Shown in pieces: positions 35,352-43,950 of a stretch of DNA of 64,000 bases. A model generated the notes under the pieces. The model did no database searches. It was not told the DNA's origin and saw only the letters and a list, made by a program, of their open reading frames with translations. Source of the DNA: Akkermansiaceae bacterium UBA956 (GTDB lineage Bacteria > Verrucomicrobiota > Verrucomicrobiia > Verrucomicrobiales > Akkermansiaceae); contig DBCO01000040.1 of assembly GCA_002293145.1 (NCBI GenBank), positions 1 to 64,000 of the forward strand, written 5' to 3'. The translations under genes were made by a program, and so were the position numbers. Within the stretch, counting starts at the first letter, position 1. Each line of letters starts with the position of its first letter.

Positions 35352-36464
35352 TTATTGTTTGGAGAAAAGCAGGCAGATGGGCGAGGGGACGCTGAGTTTC
35401 TGGCTGGTGGGGCTTAGTTTTCCGGACTGTGGATCGATGGCGAGAACGTGCAAGCTGTCCGAATCTTGACCCGCGACGATAAGGAAAGCAGCGCCGGGGG
35501 CAATCGCAAAATGTCGTGGAGCTTTGACATCGGCTACTGTTTGGCCGAGCGCGGTGAGTGCTCCGGTGGTAGCATCAATGTTGAAACAAGCAATCGATTG
35601 ATGGCCGCGGTTCGAGGCGTAGAGGAATCGACCATTCGGATGGATTTCAATCTCGGCGGTGGTATTCGGCTCTTTGTAATCAGCGGGAAGGGTGGTGATG
35701 GATTCTTTGGCTGTGAGAGCGTGGCTATCGCGCACGAAATGGGTCACCGTGTTGGTAAGTTCATTGACGGCATAGACCCAGGGCTTGGTCGGGTGAATGG
35801 CGAGGTGGCGAGGACCTACGCCGGGCGCAGAACTGGCGTGAGCAGGTGTGGCTGGTGAAAGCTTGGCGGTGGCTGCATCGAAGGTGAAAGCAAGGGTTTG
35901 ATCGAGGCCGAGGTCGGGCACGAAGAGAGTGTTTTCGCAGAAATAGACACCATGCGCATGAGGGCCTGTTTGGCGTTGAGGATGCACGCTTTTGCCTTCA
36001 TGTTGGATCAGTGATGCGTGCGGCGCGGGAATGCCTTTTGGGTCTAACAAAAAGGAACTAGTGCTGCCACTGCCGTAGTTGGCAACGGCGATCATTTGCC
36101 CAGCAGGATGAATCGCAAGGTGACAGGGACCCTCTCCGCCGGACGGGATATCGCTAAGAAAGGTGAGGGTGCGATTTTTTTCGATCGCGAAGGTGGCAAG
36201 AGTGCCAGTGCCATCGGGGCGTGCGCCGATCGAGTAGAGTAGTTTTTTCTCCGGATGCAGGCACAGGAAGCCGGGATCCTTGTAGGTCGTGGCGAGGCGG
36301 AGATTGCTGAGCGCTCCGCTGTTGTCATCGAAGTCAGCGAGGTAGATGCCCTTGCTATCACGGTCCGTGCGGGTGCCGATGTAAAACGAATGAATGGCGG
36401 CCATGGCGGAGTGGGCGGAGAAAAGCCAAAATGTAAGAAGTGCGAGTGGTGCGAGCGATTTCAT
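35352..36464 (-). CDS. Secreted lactonase-family beta-propeller protein
   Basis: About 370 residues from the ATG at 36464 (the frame opens at 36485). A signal peptide (MKSLAPLALLTFWLFSAHSA, cleaved near AMA-AI) precedes a seven-bladed propeller of the lactonase / 6-phosphogluconolactonase-like (YkgB) family: FYIGTRTDRDSKGIYLADFD, GEGPCHLAIHPAGQMIAVAN, GPHAHGVYFC, HPNGRFLYASNRGHQSIACF, APRHFAIAPGAAFLIVAGQD. Cytosolic members hydrolyse 6-phosphogluconolactone. An exported one more likely acts on another lactone or is not an enzyme. Downstream of parB in genomic position but 111 bases upstream in transcription order. Confidence 0.82.
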   Translation of the reverse strand: MKSLAPLALLTFWLFSAHSAMAAIHSFYIGTRTDRDSKGIYLADFDDNSGALSNLRLATTYKDPGFLCLHPEKKLLYSIGARPDGTGTLATFAIEKNRTLTFLSDIPSGGEGPCHLAIHPAGQMIAVANYGSGSTSSFLLDPKGIPAPHASLIQHEGKSVHPQRQTGPHAHGVYFCENTLFVPDLGLDQTLAFTFDAATAKLSPATPAHASSAPGVGPRHLAIHPTKPWVYAVNELTNTVTHFVRDSHALTAKESITTLPADYKEPNTTAEIEIHPNGRFLYASNRGHQSIACFNIDATTGALTALGQTVADVKAPRHFAIAPGAAFLIVAGQDSDSLHVLAIDPQSGKLSPTSQKLSVPSPICLLFSKQ

Positions 36465-36605
36465 GGGTTGAGATACATGTTTCAAGCGATTGTAGAGGGG
36501 TACGTCGAGGAAAAACGGATGGGGGAGGTGATGTTGACAAAGATTGTGCGCGTGATGTCGTCGCTAGTGCTTGCGGTGGAGCGCGATGGCTAGTACAGTC
36601 GCGAC

Positions 36606-37931
36606 GTGACTTCATCGAACAACGAAAAGAATTTTGGCATCGGACTGGCTGGTTGCGGCACAGTGGGCACGGGTGTGATCCGTGCGTTGCAGCGCAATGG
36701 CGAATTGATTCGTCAACGCACAGGCGGGCAAATGACCATGGCGGTGAAGCGCGTGCTGGTGCGTGATGCGACCAAATCTCGCGATGAGGCGGTGGATGCG
36801 ACGATGTTGACGACTGATTGGCGCGCGGTGGTGGAAGACCCAGCGGTGCATTTGGTGGTCGAGTTGATCGGCGGCACGGGCTTGGCGTTTGAGATCGTGG
36901 CGCGTGCGCTGGAACTCGGTAAGCCTGTGATCACAGGGAATAAGGCGTTGTTAGCGGAGCGAGGCGTGGAGCTTTTTGCGTTGTCGAAAAAACACCAAGT
37001 GCCGATTCATTTTGAGGCGGCAGTGGCAGGGGGGATTCCGATCATCAAAACAGTGCAAGAAGCTTTCGTCGGCAATCGCATGACGGCGCTATGCGGAATC
37101 ATCAATGGCACCAGCAATTACATTTTACAGCGGATGTCGGAAGCGCGCTTGGACTTCCAGACAGCACTGGGAGAGGCGCAGGCCTTAGGTTATGCGGAGG
37201 CAGATCCGACACTCGATGTGAATGGTTGGGATGCGGCGCATAAGGCGATTTTGTTAGCCACACTGGCTTATGGATTTCCGATTTCGCCGGCAGATGTGCA
37301 CGTGGTGGGGATTGAGCAAGTGAAGCCGATCGATATTGATTTTGCGAAACAACTGGGCTATGTGGTGAAATTGTTAGCCGTGATCCGTGAACACGCCGAT
37401 GGAGCGGTGGAATTGCGCTTGCAGCCATCGTTTGTCAGCAAAACGCACATTTTGGCATCGGTAAATGGTGTTTTCAATGCCGTTGCGGTGCATGGTGATG
37501 GCGTGGGTGATGCGTTGTTTTACGGTCGTGGCGCGGGGCAAGATCCGACGGCCTCGGCAGTGGTGGCGGACCTTGTGGAAGCGGCGCGCTCGTTGTGTCA
37601 CGCTCAAGGACACCGCGGATTTTTGCCATGGGCTGCGCAGGGTCGTTTGTTGCCGATCGAGGACACCAAGACGGCGTATTATGTGCGCTTTGATGTCACG
37701 GATCGCCCCGGTGTGATTGCAGAAATTGCTCGCGTGCTAGCGGATCACCGCATTGGCATCTCGGGGACGCACTCGCCAGTGAATCCGGAGAATCCCGATG
37801 CCGCATTTGTCGATATGGTTTTCCTGCTGCACAGCTGTCCGTTTGGATTGCTGCAAACAGCGTTGAAGGAAATCTTTGCGCTGGATTGTGTCAACTCTGA
37901 GCCCGTTGTGTTCCGGATCGAGCAACTGTGA
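36606..37931 (+). CDS. hom: Homoserine dehydrogenase
   Basis: 441 residues, starting at GTG (36606). It reduces aspartate semialdehyde to homoserine on the way to threonine and methionine. A Rossmann NAD(P) site lies at about 12-26 (GLAGCGTVGTGVIRAL). Catalytic-domain landmarks follow: GNKALLAERG, HFEAAVAGGIPIIKTV, GIINGTSNYILQRMSE and EADPTLDVNGWDAAHKA. A C-terminal ACT regulatory domain occupies about 360-440 (FDVTDRPGVIAEIARVLADH), as in threonine-sensitive enzymes. Length and order are standard. It is divergent from the lactonase gene. A long palindrome starts seven bases after its stop. Confidence 0.96.
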   Translation: MTSSNNEKNFGIGLAGCGTVGTGVIRALQRNGELIRQRTGGQMTMAVKRVLVRDATKSRDEAVDATMLTTDWRAVVEDPAVHLVVELIGGTGLAFEIVARALELGKPVITGNKALLAERGVELFALSKKHQVPIHFEAAVAGGIPIIKTVQEAFVGNRMTALCGIINGTSNYILQRMSEARLDFQTALGEAQALGYAEADPTLDVNGWDAAHKAILLATLAYGFPISPADVHVVGIEQVKPIDIDFAKQLGYVVKLLAVIREHADGAVELRLQPSFVSKTHILASVNGVFNAVAVHGDGVGDALFYGRGAGQDPTASAVVADLVEAARSLCHAQGHRGFLPWAAQGRLLPIEDTKTAYYVRFDVTDRPGVIAEIARVLADHRIGISGTHSPVNPENPDAAFVDMVFLLHSCPFGLLQTALKEIFALDCVNSEPVVFRIEQL

Positions 37932-37937
37932 TTGCGT

Positions 37938-38066
37938 CCTTTGGACTGCGGCAGCCCTGCTGCCGCTTTTCTTTGAGCAGCCTGCTGCGATAATCGTGAC
38001 CTATGTCTTAGGGCTTGCAGCAGGGCTGCATTGCCCAAAGCGGCAGCGGGCTGCCGCAGTCCAAGG
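37938..38066. repeat. Long imperfect palindrome between hom and an esterase gene
   Basis: The left arm at 37938-37969 contains GGACTGCGGCAGCCCTGCTG. The right arm at 38037-38066 is its near-exact inverse (CAGCGGGCTGCCGCAGTCC). About 67 bases lie between them, with a second nested pair: GAGCAGCCTGCTGC (about 37975-37988) against GCAGCAGGGCTGC (about 38018-38030). The whole would fold into one long hairpin. It stands between convergent genes, where it could act as a two-way terminator, and it also looks like a dispersed palindromic element (REP- or MITE-like). Confidence 0.7.
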
Positions 38067-38071
38067 CGTGC

Positions 38072-39199
38072 TTATTTTAGGCGAACTTCTAACAATGCTG
38101 TGGCGATGCTGGAGCGATCGGCGCGTTCTTGCAGCGATGTCTCGATGGCTTGGGCACTGCGCGATACTTTTCCGGAGAAGACTTTTTTGCCATTCCAGGT
38201 AACGGTGATTTCTTTGTCGAGATCAAGCAGTTCGTCGGAGAGTCGGAGTGTGATCGCGTCGTAGTCTTTGGTCTCGATGCTGATCTTTTGTCCATCGCAT
38301 CGGGCGTCGATTTTTTGTCCGGCTTTGGCTTTTTTCGCGTCGATGGCGAGCCAGTAGAAGCGGGAGGAAGTGGCATCATCTTGCAGCCAAGTGATGGCCT
38401 TGGGCCACGGATTGCGGGTATGCTTGAGCATCCAAGGAACGGCGACAGCATCTTTGAGTTCCATCCAGTGACCGCATTCGGGATAGCTGTGGAAAAAGTG
38501 TTGGTAGGAGCCCAGGTTGGCTTTTTCGAGCGTATCGAGTTGAGCTGCCCAATCGGCCGTGACGGTGTTGCGCTGGTAGGCGGTGTCTTTTCCTCCGACT
38601 TGAAGGGCGAAGGGCAGATTACGCAAGTTGTCTGGCTTGGACTCATTCGGGTGGCCAGCCATCATCGCAGCAGCGGCCCAGCGGTCGGCCATGCGCGGAC
38701 CAATCTGATAGACACCATCTCCACCAGCTGAATAGCCCATGACATACACTTTGTTTGGGTTGATCTGATGGATGGCGACGCAATTGGCGATGAGTCGATC
38801 AAACAATCCATCGATGTGTGCTTCGTGCCACAGGTTCCAGGTATCGGTCGGCGCACGGGGAGCGATGTAGAGAGAGCCCTCGGGTTGATAGAGGCGAATT
38901 TGGTTTTGCCATTGTTGGTCATTGACCTGTGCGGGAGCTCCGCCTCCTCCGTGCATGGAGATGAATAGTGGACGACCATCCTCCGGTGCATCACCGAATT
39001 TTTTCTCCAAAAAGCGCATGGTTTTGCCGTCGATGGTGATCGAGCGCTCTTTCATTTCTGCTGCACGATCTTGCGCCAGGTGCTCACGAAGAGTGGTCCA
39101 TTTTTCTTCAGCCAGTTTGGAGGCTTCGGCTTTGCTCAGGCCTTGTGCTTGGGCAAAAATACCCAGTGCTGTGGTGAAAATAAAAGCGAGGATTTTCAT
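38072..39199 (-). CDS. Secreted alpha/beta-hydrolase (esterase, depolymerase-like)
   Basis: 375 residues with a signal peptide (about 1-19, MKILAFIFTTALGIFAQAQG). The alpha/beta-hydrolase core has an oxyanion HGGGGAP segment, the nucleophile elbow GYSAGGDGVYQIG, a likely acid in QVGGKDTAYQR and the histidine in YPECGHWMELKDA. The fold resembles phospholipase/carboxylesterase and polyhydroxybutyrate depolymerase-like enzymes. The substrate cannot be told. A C-terminal beta-rich part (DAITLRLSDELLDLDKEITV) may be an accessory domain. Its ATG overlaps the TGA of the GYF/RDD protein gene by four bases (39196-39199), pointing to one transcription unit. Confidence 0.8.
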   Translation of the reverse strand: MKILAFIFTTALGIFAQAQGLSKAEASKLAEEKWTTLREHLAQDRAAEMKERSITIDGKTMRFLEKKFGDAPEDGRPLFISMHGGGGAPAQVNDQQWQNQIRLYQPEGSLYIAPRAPTDTWNLWHEAHIDGLFDRLIANCVAIHQINPNKVYVMGYSAGGDGVYQIGPRMADRWAAAAMMAGHPNESKPDNLRNLPFALQVGGKDTAYQRNTVTADWAAQLDTLEKANLGSYQHFFHSYPECGHWMELKDAVAVPWMLKHTRNPWPKAITWLQDDATSSRFYWLAIDAKKAKAGQKIDARCDGQKISIETKDYDAITLRLSDELLDLDKEITVTWNGKKVFSGKVSRSAQAIETSLQERADRSSIATALLEVRLK

Positions 39200-40077
39200 G
39201 GTGCGGTGCGGTGCGGTGGAAGGAGATGGGCTTTATCGGGAAAAAGCTCAAGAAACATCTCACGGGTGATGGGTTCGAGGAATACTCCACTGACATTGAC
39301 GATGGTAAATGCTACGAGGATGAAAAGCACCCAGCGCCATACCGAAATAGGTAGAGTGGTGATGCGATTGCCTGCTGGTCCATCCCACAACGAGGCACCG
39401 AATTTTTTGCTGAACCACCATGAGAATCCGTGGCAGAGAGGAAGTAGGATGGGATGAACCATGCCCATGCCCATGACAAAAACTCTTGCGGCACGCAAGA
39501 TCGACGCACCTACGCTGAGCCGTGATCCATCGGCGCGATGCACACGCAAACCTAATAAAAACTTGCCAGGGGATGTTTTCCAAATGTGAATCGTAGCGCA
39601 GTCTAACAAAATCCAGGCGACCATGATCGAATACTGGAACCATGGGTTGACGAACAACGCTTTGAGGTCTGCTCCAGCTAGGATGATCGCCACGAAAATC
39701 GAATTCGTGATGAGCATGAAATCAAACCAACGCGCGAAAAAGCGGCGGACGATTTCGACGGTTTTTTCGCTTGGGGTGAATGGGGGGATGTTCCAAGCTG
39801 CAGCGCGCGATGTGGGCGCTTGTGTGTTTGTGCTAGAGGGTAAGGGTGGCGGTTGTGGTTCTAACGAAGTTTCCGCTGTCGACGGAATGGCTTTGCCGCT
39901 CACGCTGGCTACGGCATCGCTGAATTTTGGCATTTGTGACAGTGGTTGCCATTCTTTCATGCCCTCGATCCAGCCGTATTGCTCGGGTTTGAGTTCGCCG
40001 GATTCGATGCGTCGGGCGACTTGTGCGATGTCAAAGGGTCCGGTTTTTTCACCGTCGATGATGATCCAGGTTCTCAT
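39196..40077 (-). CDS. GYF_2 / RDD-family membrane protein
   Basis: About 293 residues from the ATG at 40077 (the frame opens at 40140, inside the permease gene). An N-terminal GYF_2 domain (about 1-50, TWIIIDGEKTGPFDIAQVAR and YGWIEGMKEWQPLSQM) is joined by a proline-rich linker to an RDD membrane domain (about 110-270) with about three or four helices (FARWFDFMLITNSIFVAIIL, GKFLLGLRVHRADGSRLSVG). GYF_2-RDD proteins are common and poorly understood; RDD proteins may be transporters. It lies between the permease gene, ending at 40082, and the esterase gene, with tight spacing on both sides. Confidence 0.85.
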   Translation of the reverse strand: MRTWIIIDGEKTGPFDIAQVARRIESGELKPEQYGWIEGMKEWQPLSQMPKFSDAVASVSGKAIPSTAETSLEPQPPPLPSSTNTQAPTSRAAAWNIPPFTPSEKTVEIVRRFFARWFDFMLITNSIFVAIILAGADLKALFVNPWFQYSIMVAWILLDCATIHIWKTSPGKFLLGLRVHRADGSRLSVGASILRAARVFVMGMGMVHPILLPLCHGFSWWFSKKFGASLWDGPAGNRITTLPISVWRWVLFILVAFTIVNVSGVFLEPITREMFLELFPDKAHLLPPHRTAP

Positions 40078-40081
40078 GGTA

Positions 40082-41695
40082 TTACAGGTTGCGCAGGGAT
40101 TTTGCAGCATCGCTGCGCGAGGCGAAGAAGGCGGGCACAAAGGAGGCGAACACGCATAGGATCAAGCCCATGAGTGCGATGAAAAATTGCTCGCGGAAGT
40201 CCATGTGCGCGGGCAAGACATTCGAGCCAGTGACTTTGCTAAAGGGATCAAATCCTGCGTGGCGGAATAGCTCTTGCACACCGCCGCGGAAGTAAATGAT
40301 GAGATTGCCGAGAAGGACACCCAGCAATGATCCGGCGAAGCCGAGGATGGTGCCTTGGTAGAGAAAGACGCGGGTGATTTGGCCGGGAGTAGCACCTAGG
40401 GCTTTCATCACACCGATTTCTTTTTTCTTCTGAATCGTCACGGTGAACATCACGGCCATCATCGAAAATGCCGAGATTAAGACGATGAGGCTGAGTACGA
40501 AATACATCATCACACGCTGTTGATTGATGATGGCGAAAAAGGACGCATACTGCTCCGACCAGGTGGTGAGGAACCAGTTTTCGTCGAGCTGAGGAAGAAC
40601 CTTGGCAACAAACTTATCGGCCATGTAAGCATCATCGATGCGTAGGGCAATTCCCTGCACTCCTTCGCCAAGGCCTGACAAACCTTGTGCCATCGACATT
40701 GGCATAAAAATGTCAGGCATTTTCACCATCATCGATGCTTGATAGACGCCGACGATTTCTGCCTCGCGCGGTAAGACTAATCCCTTGATGCCTTTGAGCA
40801 CATCGGCATCAATTTTGTCTTGTTGATTTTCTAACAGATCGGTGAGATGTTGATCCAATTCTGCTTGAGCACCCGCGTCAAAGTGAAACGTATCTTTGGC
40901 GGGATCATGCGAGGCTTGGTCGAAAAGCTCGAGTAAAGCTTGCAGTGAATCTTTTTCGACAGGACGCAGGTCAGTGAGCTCGTAGATATCATAGAGCGCA
41001 TTAATTACATTGGCTTGCGTGCGAGAGATCGTGTAGCCATCAGGGGTTTCCTTCCACTCCTCGCGCAGGAGTTTTTTTAACGCGGTGATTTGCTCGGGAA
41101 AGCGATCGCGCACGAGCAGATTTTCGGTGCTTTTGTATGCCTTTAGCACTTCGCGGAAATTGCGCGTCGAGTAAAGATTGATCTTATCGCCGAGCTTCCA
41201 GCGAAATTGATCGGCCAAGAGCGAGGAGACGACCACGCGATCATCGAGCCCGAGATCCGCGGAAGAGCCGGGGTAGTTTTCGTGATCGAGAATTTTGATG
41301 ATGCCCTCCATTTGGCGCTCATCATTGGTCTCCACGGCTTGATAGGTGACGGGGCGCTGGTCGTTGTTCGAGTCCAGCATCGCATTGTCTTCAATATGCG
41401 GATAGGCGGACTGGATGCCGGGAATCGCTTCCATGCGATCAACCATCGGGCCCCAGTCGTTGATCGTGGTGAGACTGTTCAAGTCCTCGCTGTATTGCAG
41501 AAGAATGTGTGGAGAAAAACCGAGCAAGCGTTTTTTTTGATCGCGTTCCAAGCCCGAATAAACAGCCATGACCACGACGAGAACCATCACCCCTAACAGA
41601 ACGCCAAGCACCGAGATCATGGTGATGATCGAAATCCATGCGCGGCGCGGATTGAGATAGCGCCAAGCAAGCATTAAGCTGAAGGATTTTTTCAT
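40082..41695 (-). CDS. FtsX-type ABC transporter permease (LolC/E-like)
   Basis: 537 residues. One N-terminal membrane helix (about 18-45, ISIITMISVLGVLLGVMVLV), a large periplasmic domain (about 50-385) and three C-terminal helices with an FtsX core (VLSLIVLISAFSMMAVMFTV, KKKEIGVMKALGATPGQITR, GFAGSLLGVLLGNLIIYF) give the LolC/LolE layout of lipoprotein-releasing permeases. The inserted periplasmic part is larger than usual and holds helical segments (EWKETPDGYTISRTQANVIN). No ATP-binding subunit gene is adjacent: metG is upstream and the GYF/RDD gene downstream. It must use an ATPase encoded elsewhere. The family is sure; a Lol role is inference. Confidence 0.82.
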   Translation of the reverse strand: MKKSFSLMLAWRYLNPRRAWISIITMISVLGVLLGVMVLVVVMAVYSGLERDQKKRLLGFSPHILLQYSEDLNSLTTINDWGPMVDRMEAIPGIQSAYPHIEDNAMLDSNNDQRPVTYQAVETNDERQMEGIIKILDHENYPGSSADLGLDDRVVVSSLLADQFRWKLGDKINLYSTRNFREVLKAYKSTENLLVRDRFPEQITALKKLLREEWKETPDGYTISRTQANVINALYDIYELTDLRPVEKDSLQALLELFDQASHDPAKDTFHFDAGAQAELDQHLTDLLENQQDKIDADVLKGIKGLVLPREAEIVGVYQASMMVKMPDIFMPMSMAQGLSGLGEGVQGIALRIDDAYMADKFVAKVLPQLDENWFLTTWSEQYASFFAIINQQRVMMYFVLSLIVLISAFSMMAVMFTVTIQKKKEIGVMKALGATPGQITRVFLYQGTILGFAGSLLGVLLGNLIIYFRGGVQELFRHAGFDPFSKVTGSNVLPAHMDFREQFFIALMGLILCVFASFVPAFFASRSDAAKSLRNL

Positions 41696-41710
41696 CGAAT
41701 GATTGGGAGG

Positions 41711-43270
41711 TTAGGAGTCTTTGGCCGCAGGGATGACGATCCGAGGGAAGACTGGCTCAGGCTTGAGAATGGTGTGATCGTTGGCGAGCATGCCCCAAGC
41801 GAGATCATCGAGCTTGAGCTCTAACAAATCAGGCATGTTGAGCTGGCCGGCGAGCTTGGCGGCTGCAGCAGGCAAGATCGGTGAGAGCATGACGGCACAG
41901 TGGGCGACACTTTCGGCGAGATGATACAGCACGGTGGCAACGCGTTGTTTTTTCTCGGGATCTTTGTTCATTTCCCATGGCTTCATGCGCTCAGCATAGA
42001 CGTTGCAGTTGACGACGTGGCGATTGATCGCTTCGAGCCCTTTGGAGACATCGTAGTGATCCATGGCCTCGCGGTAGAGATTGATCGACTCGACGAGCGA
42101 GTGCTCAAGGCCGAGATCTTCTTCTTCGAGCGGGAAGTAGCAATGCAGCACGCCAGCGGTGAAACGTTGGCTCATGTTGAGCGCGCGATTGCACAAATTT
42201 CCGAGTTCATTCGCAAGCTCGGTATTGTAGAGCATGACGAGGCGCTCGACATCGAAGTCGCTGTCTTTTCCTGTGGTGATGTCACGAGCCAAATAATAAC
42301 GCAACGCATCGACGCCAAAGGAGTCGGCCAATTCGCTGGGGTCAACGATGTTACCCAACGATTTCGACATTTTTTCACCGCGGATGTTCCACCAACCGTG
42401 AACCAGCAAGGTCGGCATTTGCTCATCTGTGAGGCCCATCGCGTGGAGCATGCAATACCAGTAAATACCGTGCGCTGGCACCATGATGTCCTTGCCGATG
42501 ACATGAACGGTGTTGTTCCAAGTGCTGGCAAAATCTGGTAGGCTGCTTTCCTTACCACCGTAGCCCGCGAAGCTGACGTAGTTGATGAGAGCATCAAACC
42601 ATACGTAGGTCACGTAATCCGTATCGAAGGGGATCTCGATGCCCCAGCGCAAGCGATCCTTGGGCCGCGAAATGCAGAGATCGATGCCGGCATTGCGGGT
42701 GAGCGCATTGATCAGTTCGGCCTTGCGGAAATGCGGTTGGATGACGTCATTTTTTTCCAGAAAATCTTGCAACCACGCGGTGTGGTCGCTAAGCTTGAAA
42801 TACCAGTTTTCCTCCTGGATCTCGACGACCTCGCCCCACTCAGCGCCGAAATTTCCGTGTTCATCGCGATCGCGATCGGTGAGAAATTGCTCTTGGCGCA
42901 CGGAGTAATGGCCATTGTAGGCTTTCTTGTAGAGCTGTCCTTTTTCCTTAAGCTCGGTGAGAATATCCTGCACGCATCGCATGTGGCGCGGATCGGTGGT
43001 AGCGGCCCAGCCATCGTATTCAATGCCGATTTTGTCCCACAAGGCGGTGAAGCGTGCAGTGACTTTTTCGACGTATTCTTCCGGAGAAACACCCTCCTTG
43101 GCTGCGGTTTGTTCGACTTTTTGGCCGTGCTGGTCCACTCCCGTGAGGAAATAGACGGGCTTGCCGCGCAATCGTTGGTAGCGGGCGAGGACATCAGTGA
43201 GGACTTTTTCGTAGGCATGGCCGATATGCGGCGAGCCGTTGGTGTAGTCGATGGCAGTTGTGAGAAGCAT
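41711..43270 (-). CDS. metG: Methionyl-tRNA synthetase
   Basis: 519 residues. Class I signatures are present: HIGH as SPHIGHAYEK (about 14-23) and KMSKS as GEKMSKSLGN (about 300). Other landmarks are FLTGVDQHGQKVEQTAAKEG and IHVIGKDIMVPAHGIYWYCM-type sequence. The anticodon-binding helical domain follows (NELGNLCNRALNMSQRF). The protein ends without the C-terminal EMAP/tRNA-binding domain seen in longer MetG proteins, and no zinc-binding CxxC pairs are visible in the connective peptide. It therefore belongs to the shorter, zinc-free type. The frame starts with MLLTTAIDY, a normal N-terminus. It lies 15 bases upstream of the permease gene on the same strand. Confidence 0.96.
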   Translation of the reverse strand: MLLTTAIDYTNGSPHIGHAYEKVLTDVLARYQRLRGKPVYFLTGVDQHGQKVEQTAAKEGVSPEEYVEKVTARFTALWDKIGIEYDGWAATTDPRHMRCVQDILTELKEKGQLYKKAYNGHYSVRQEQFLTDRDRDEHGNFGAEWGEVVEIQEENWYFKLSDHTAWLQDFLEKNDVIQPHFRKAELINALTRNAGIDLCISRPKDRLRWGIEIPFDTDYVTYVWFDALINYVSFAGYGGKESSLPDFASTWNNTVHVIGKDIMVPAHGIYWYCMLHAMGLTDEQMPTLLVHGWWNIRGEKMSKSLGNIVDPSELADSFGVDALRYYLARDITTGKDSDFDVERLVMLYNTELANELGNLCNRALNMSQRFTAGVLHCYFPLEEEDLGLEHSLVESINLYREAMDHYDVSKGLEAINRHVVNCNVYAERMKPWEMNKDPEKKQRVATVLYHLAESVAHCAVMLSPILPAAAAKLAGQLNMPDLLELKLDDLAWGMLANDHTILKPEPVFPRIVIPAAKDS

Positions 43271-43328
43271 GGTCGCGGAAACGGGATAGATCAGGAACAG
43301 TTGTGGGGGGATGGGTCACCAGAGGTGA

Positions 43329-43874
43329 TTATTTTTTGTCGAGAATGGAATTCCAATGCTCGAGATTGTCCTTTTGGGATTCGAACAGAGCGGTGCTATC
43401 GTCGTGAATGGTGATCGAGGTGATCTTGTCGCCGACGCCGTTGTGTTTGCAGCCTGACTCGCCGGTGTTGTTCTTGCCAGTAACATTGCCAACAACATCA
43501 AGAGGGGAAGTGACTTCGCCGAAAACCGAGTGACGGTTGTCGAGGAAAGGAGTGGGGACGGTGGTGATGAAAAACTGCGAGCCATTGGTGCCGGGGCCAG
43601 CATTGGCCATCGAGAAAATCCCAGGCTTGTTGTGACGGAGTTCGGGGTGGAATTCATCGGCAAACTTGTAGCCTGGGCCTCCACGACCTGTTTCAGTCGG
43701 GTCGCCGCCTTGGAGCATGAAGCGATCAATCACGCGGTGGAAAGCGACGTTATTGTAGTAGCCACGCTGGGCGAGGTTGAGGAAATTGGCGCAGGTCAGT
43801 GGTGCCTTTGATGCGAAAAGAGTGGCGCGGATGTCGCCTGCGGTGGTGTGGAGTGTGATGGTAATATCGGACAT
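43329..43874 (-). CDS. Cyclophilin-type peptidyl-prolyl isomerase
   Basis: About 181 residues from the ATG at 43874; the open frame to 43946 adds an implausible N-terminus. The cyclophilin core is plain: FHRVIDRFMLQGGDPTETGR, GPGYKFADEFHPELRHNKPG, FSMANAGPGTNGSQFFITTV and PFLDNRHSVFGEV. It isomerises prolyl bonds to help folding. There is no signal peptide, so it is cytosolic. It sits 58 bases upstream of metG on the same strand, and may be cotranscribed with it. Confidence 0.93.
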   Translation of the reverse strand: MSDITITLHTTAGDIRATLFASKAPLTCANFLNLAQRGYYNNVAFHRVIDRFMLQGGDPTETGRGGPGYKFADEFHPELRHNKPGIFSMANAGPGTNGSQFFITTVPTPFLDNRHSVFGEVTSPLDVVGNVTGKNNTGESGCKHNGVGDKITSITIHDDSTALFESQKDNLEHWNSILDKK

Positions 43875-43950
43875 GACGCGCATCCATAGCGCGGAAATGC
43901 CCTCAGGTAAATGGCGGATTTGCTTTTTTCGTGCGAAAACGAGCACTCGG

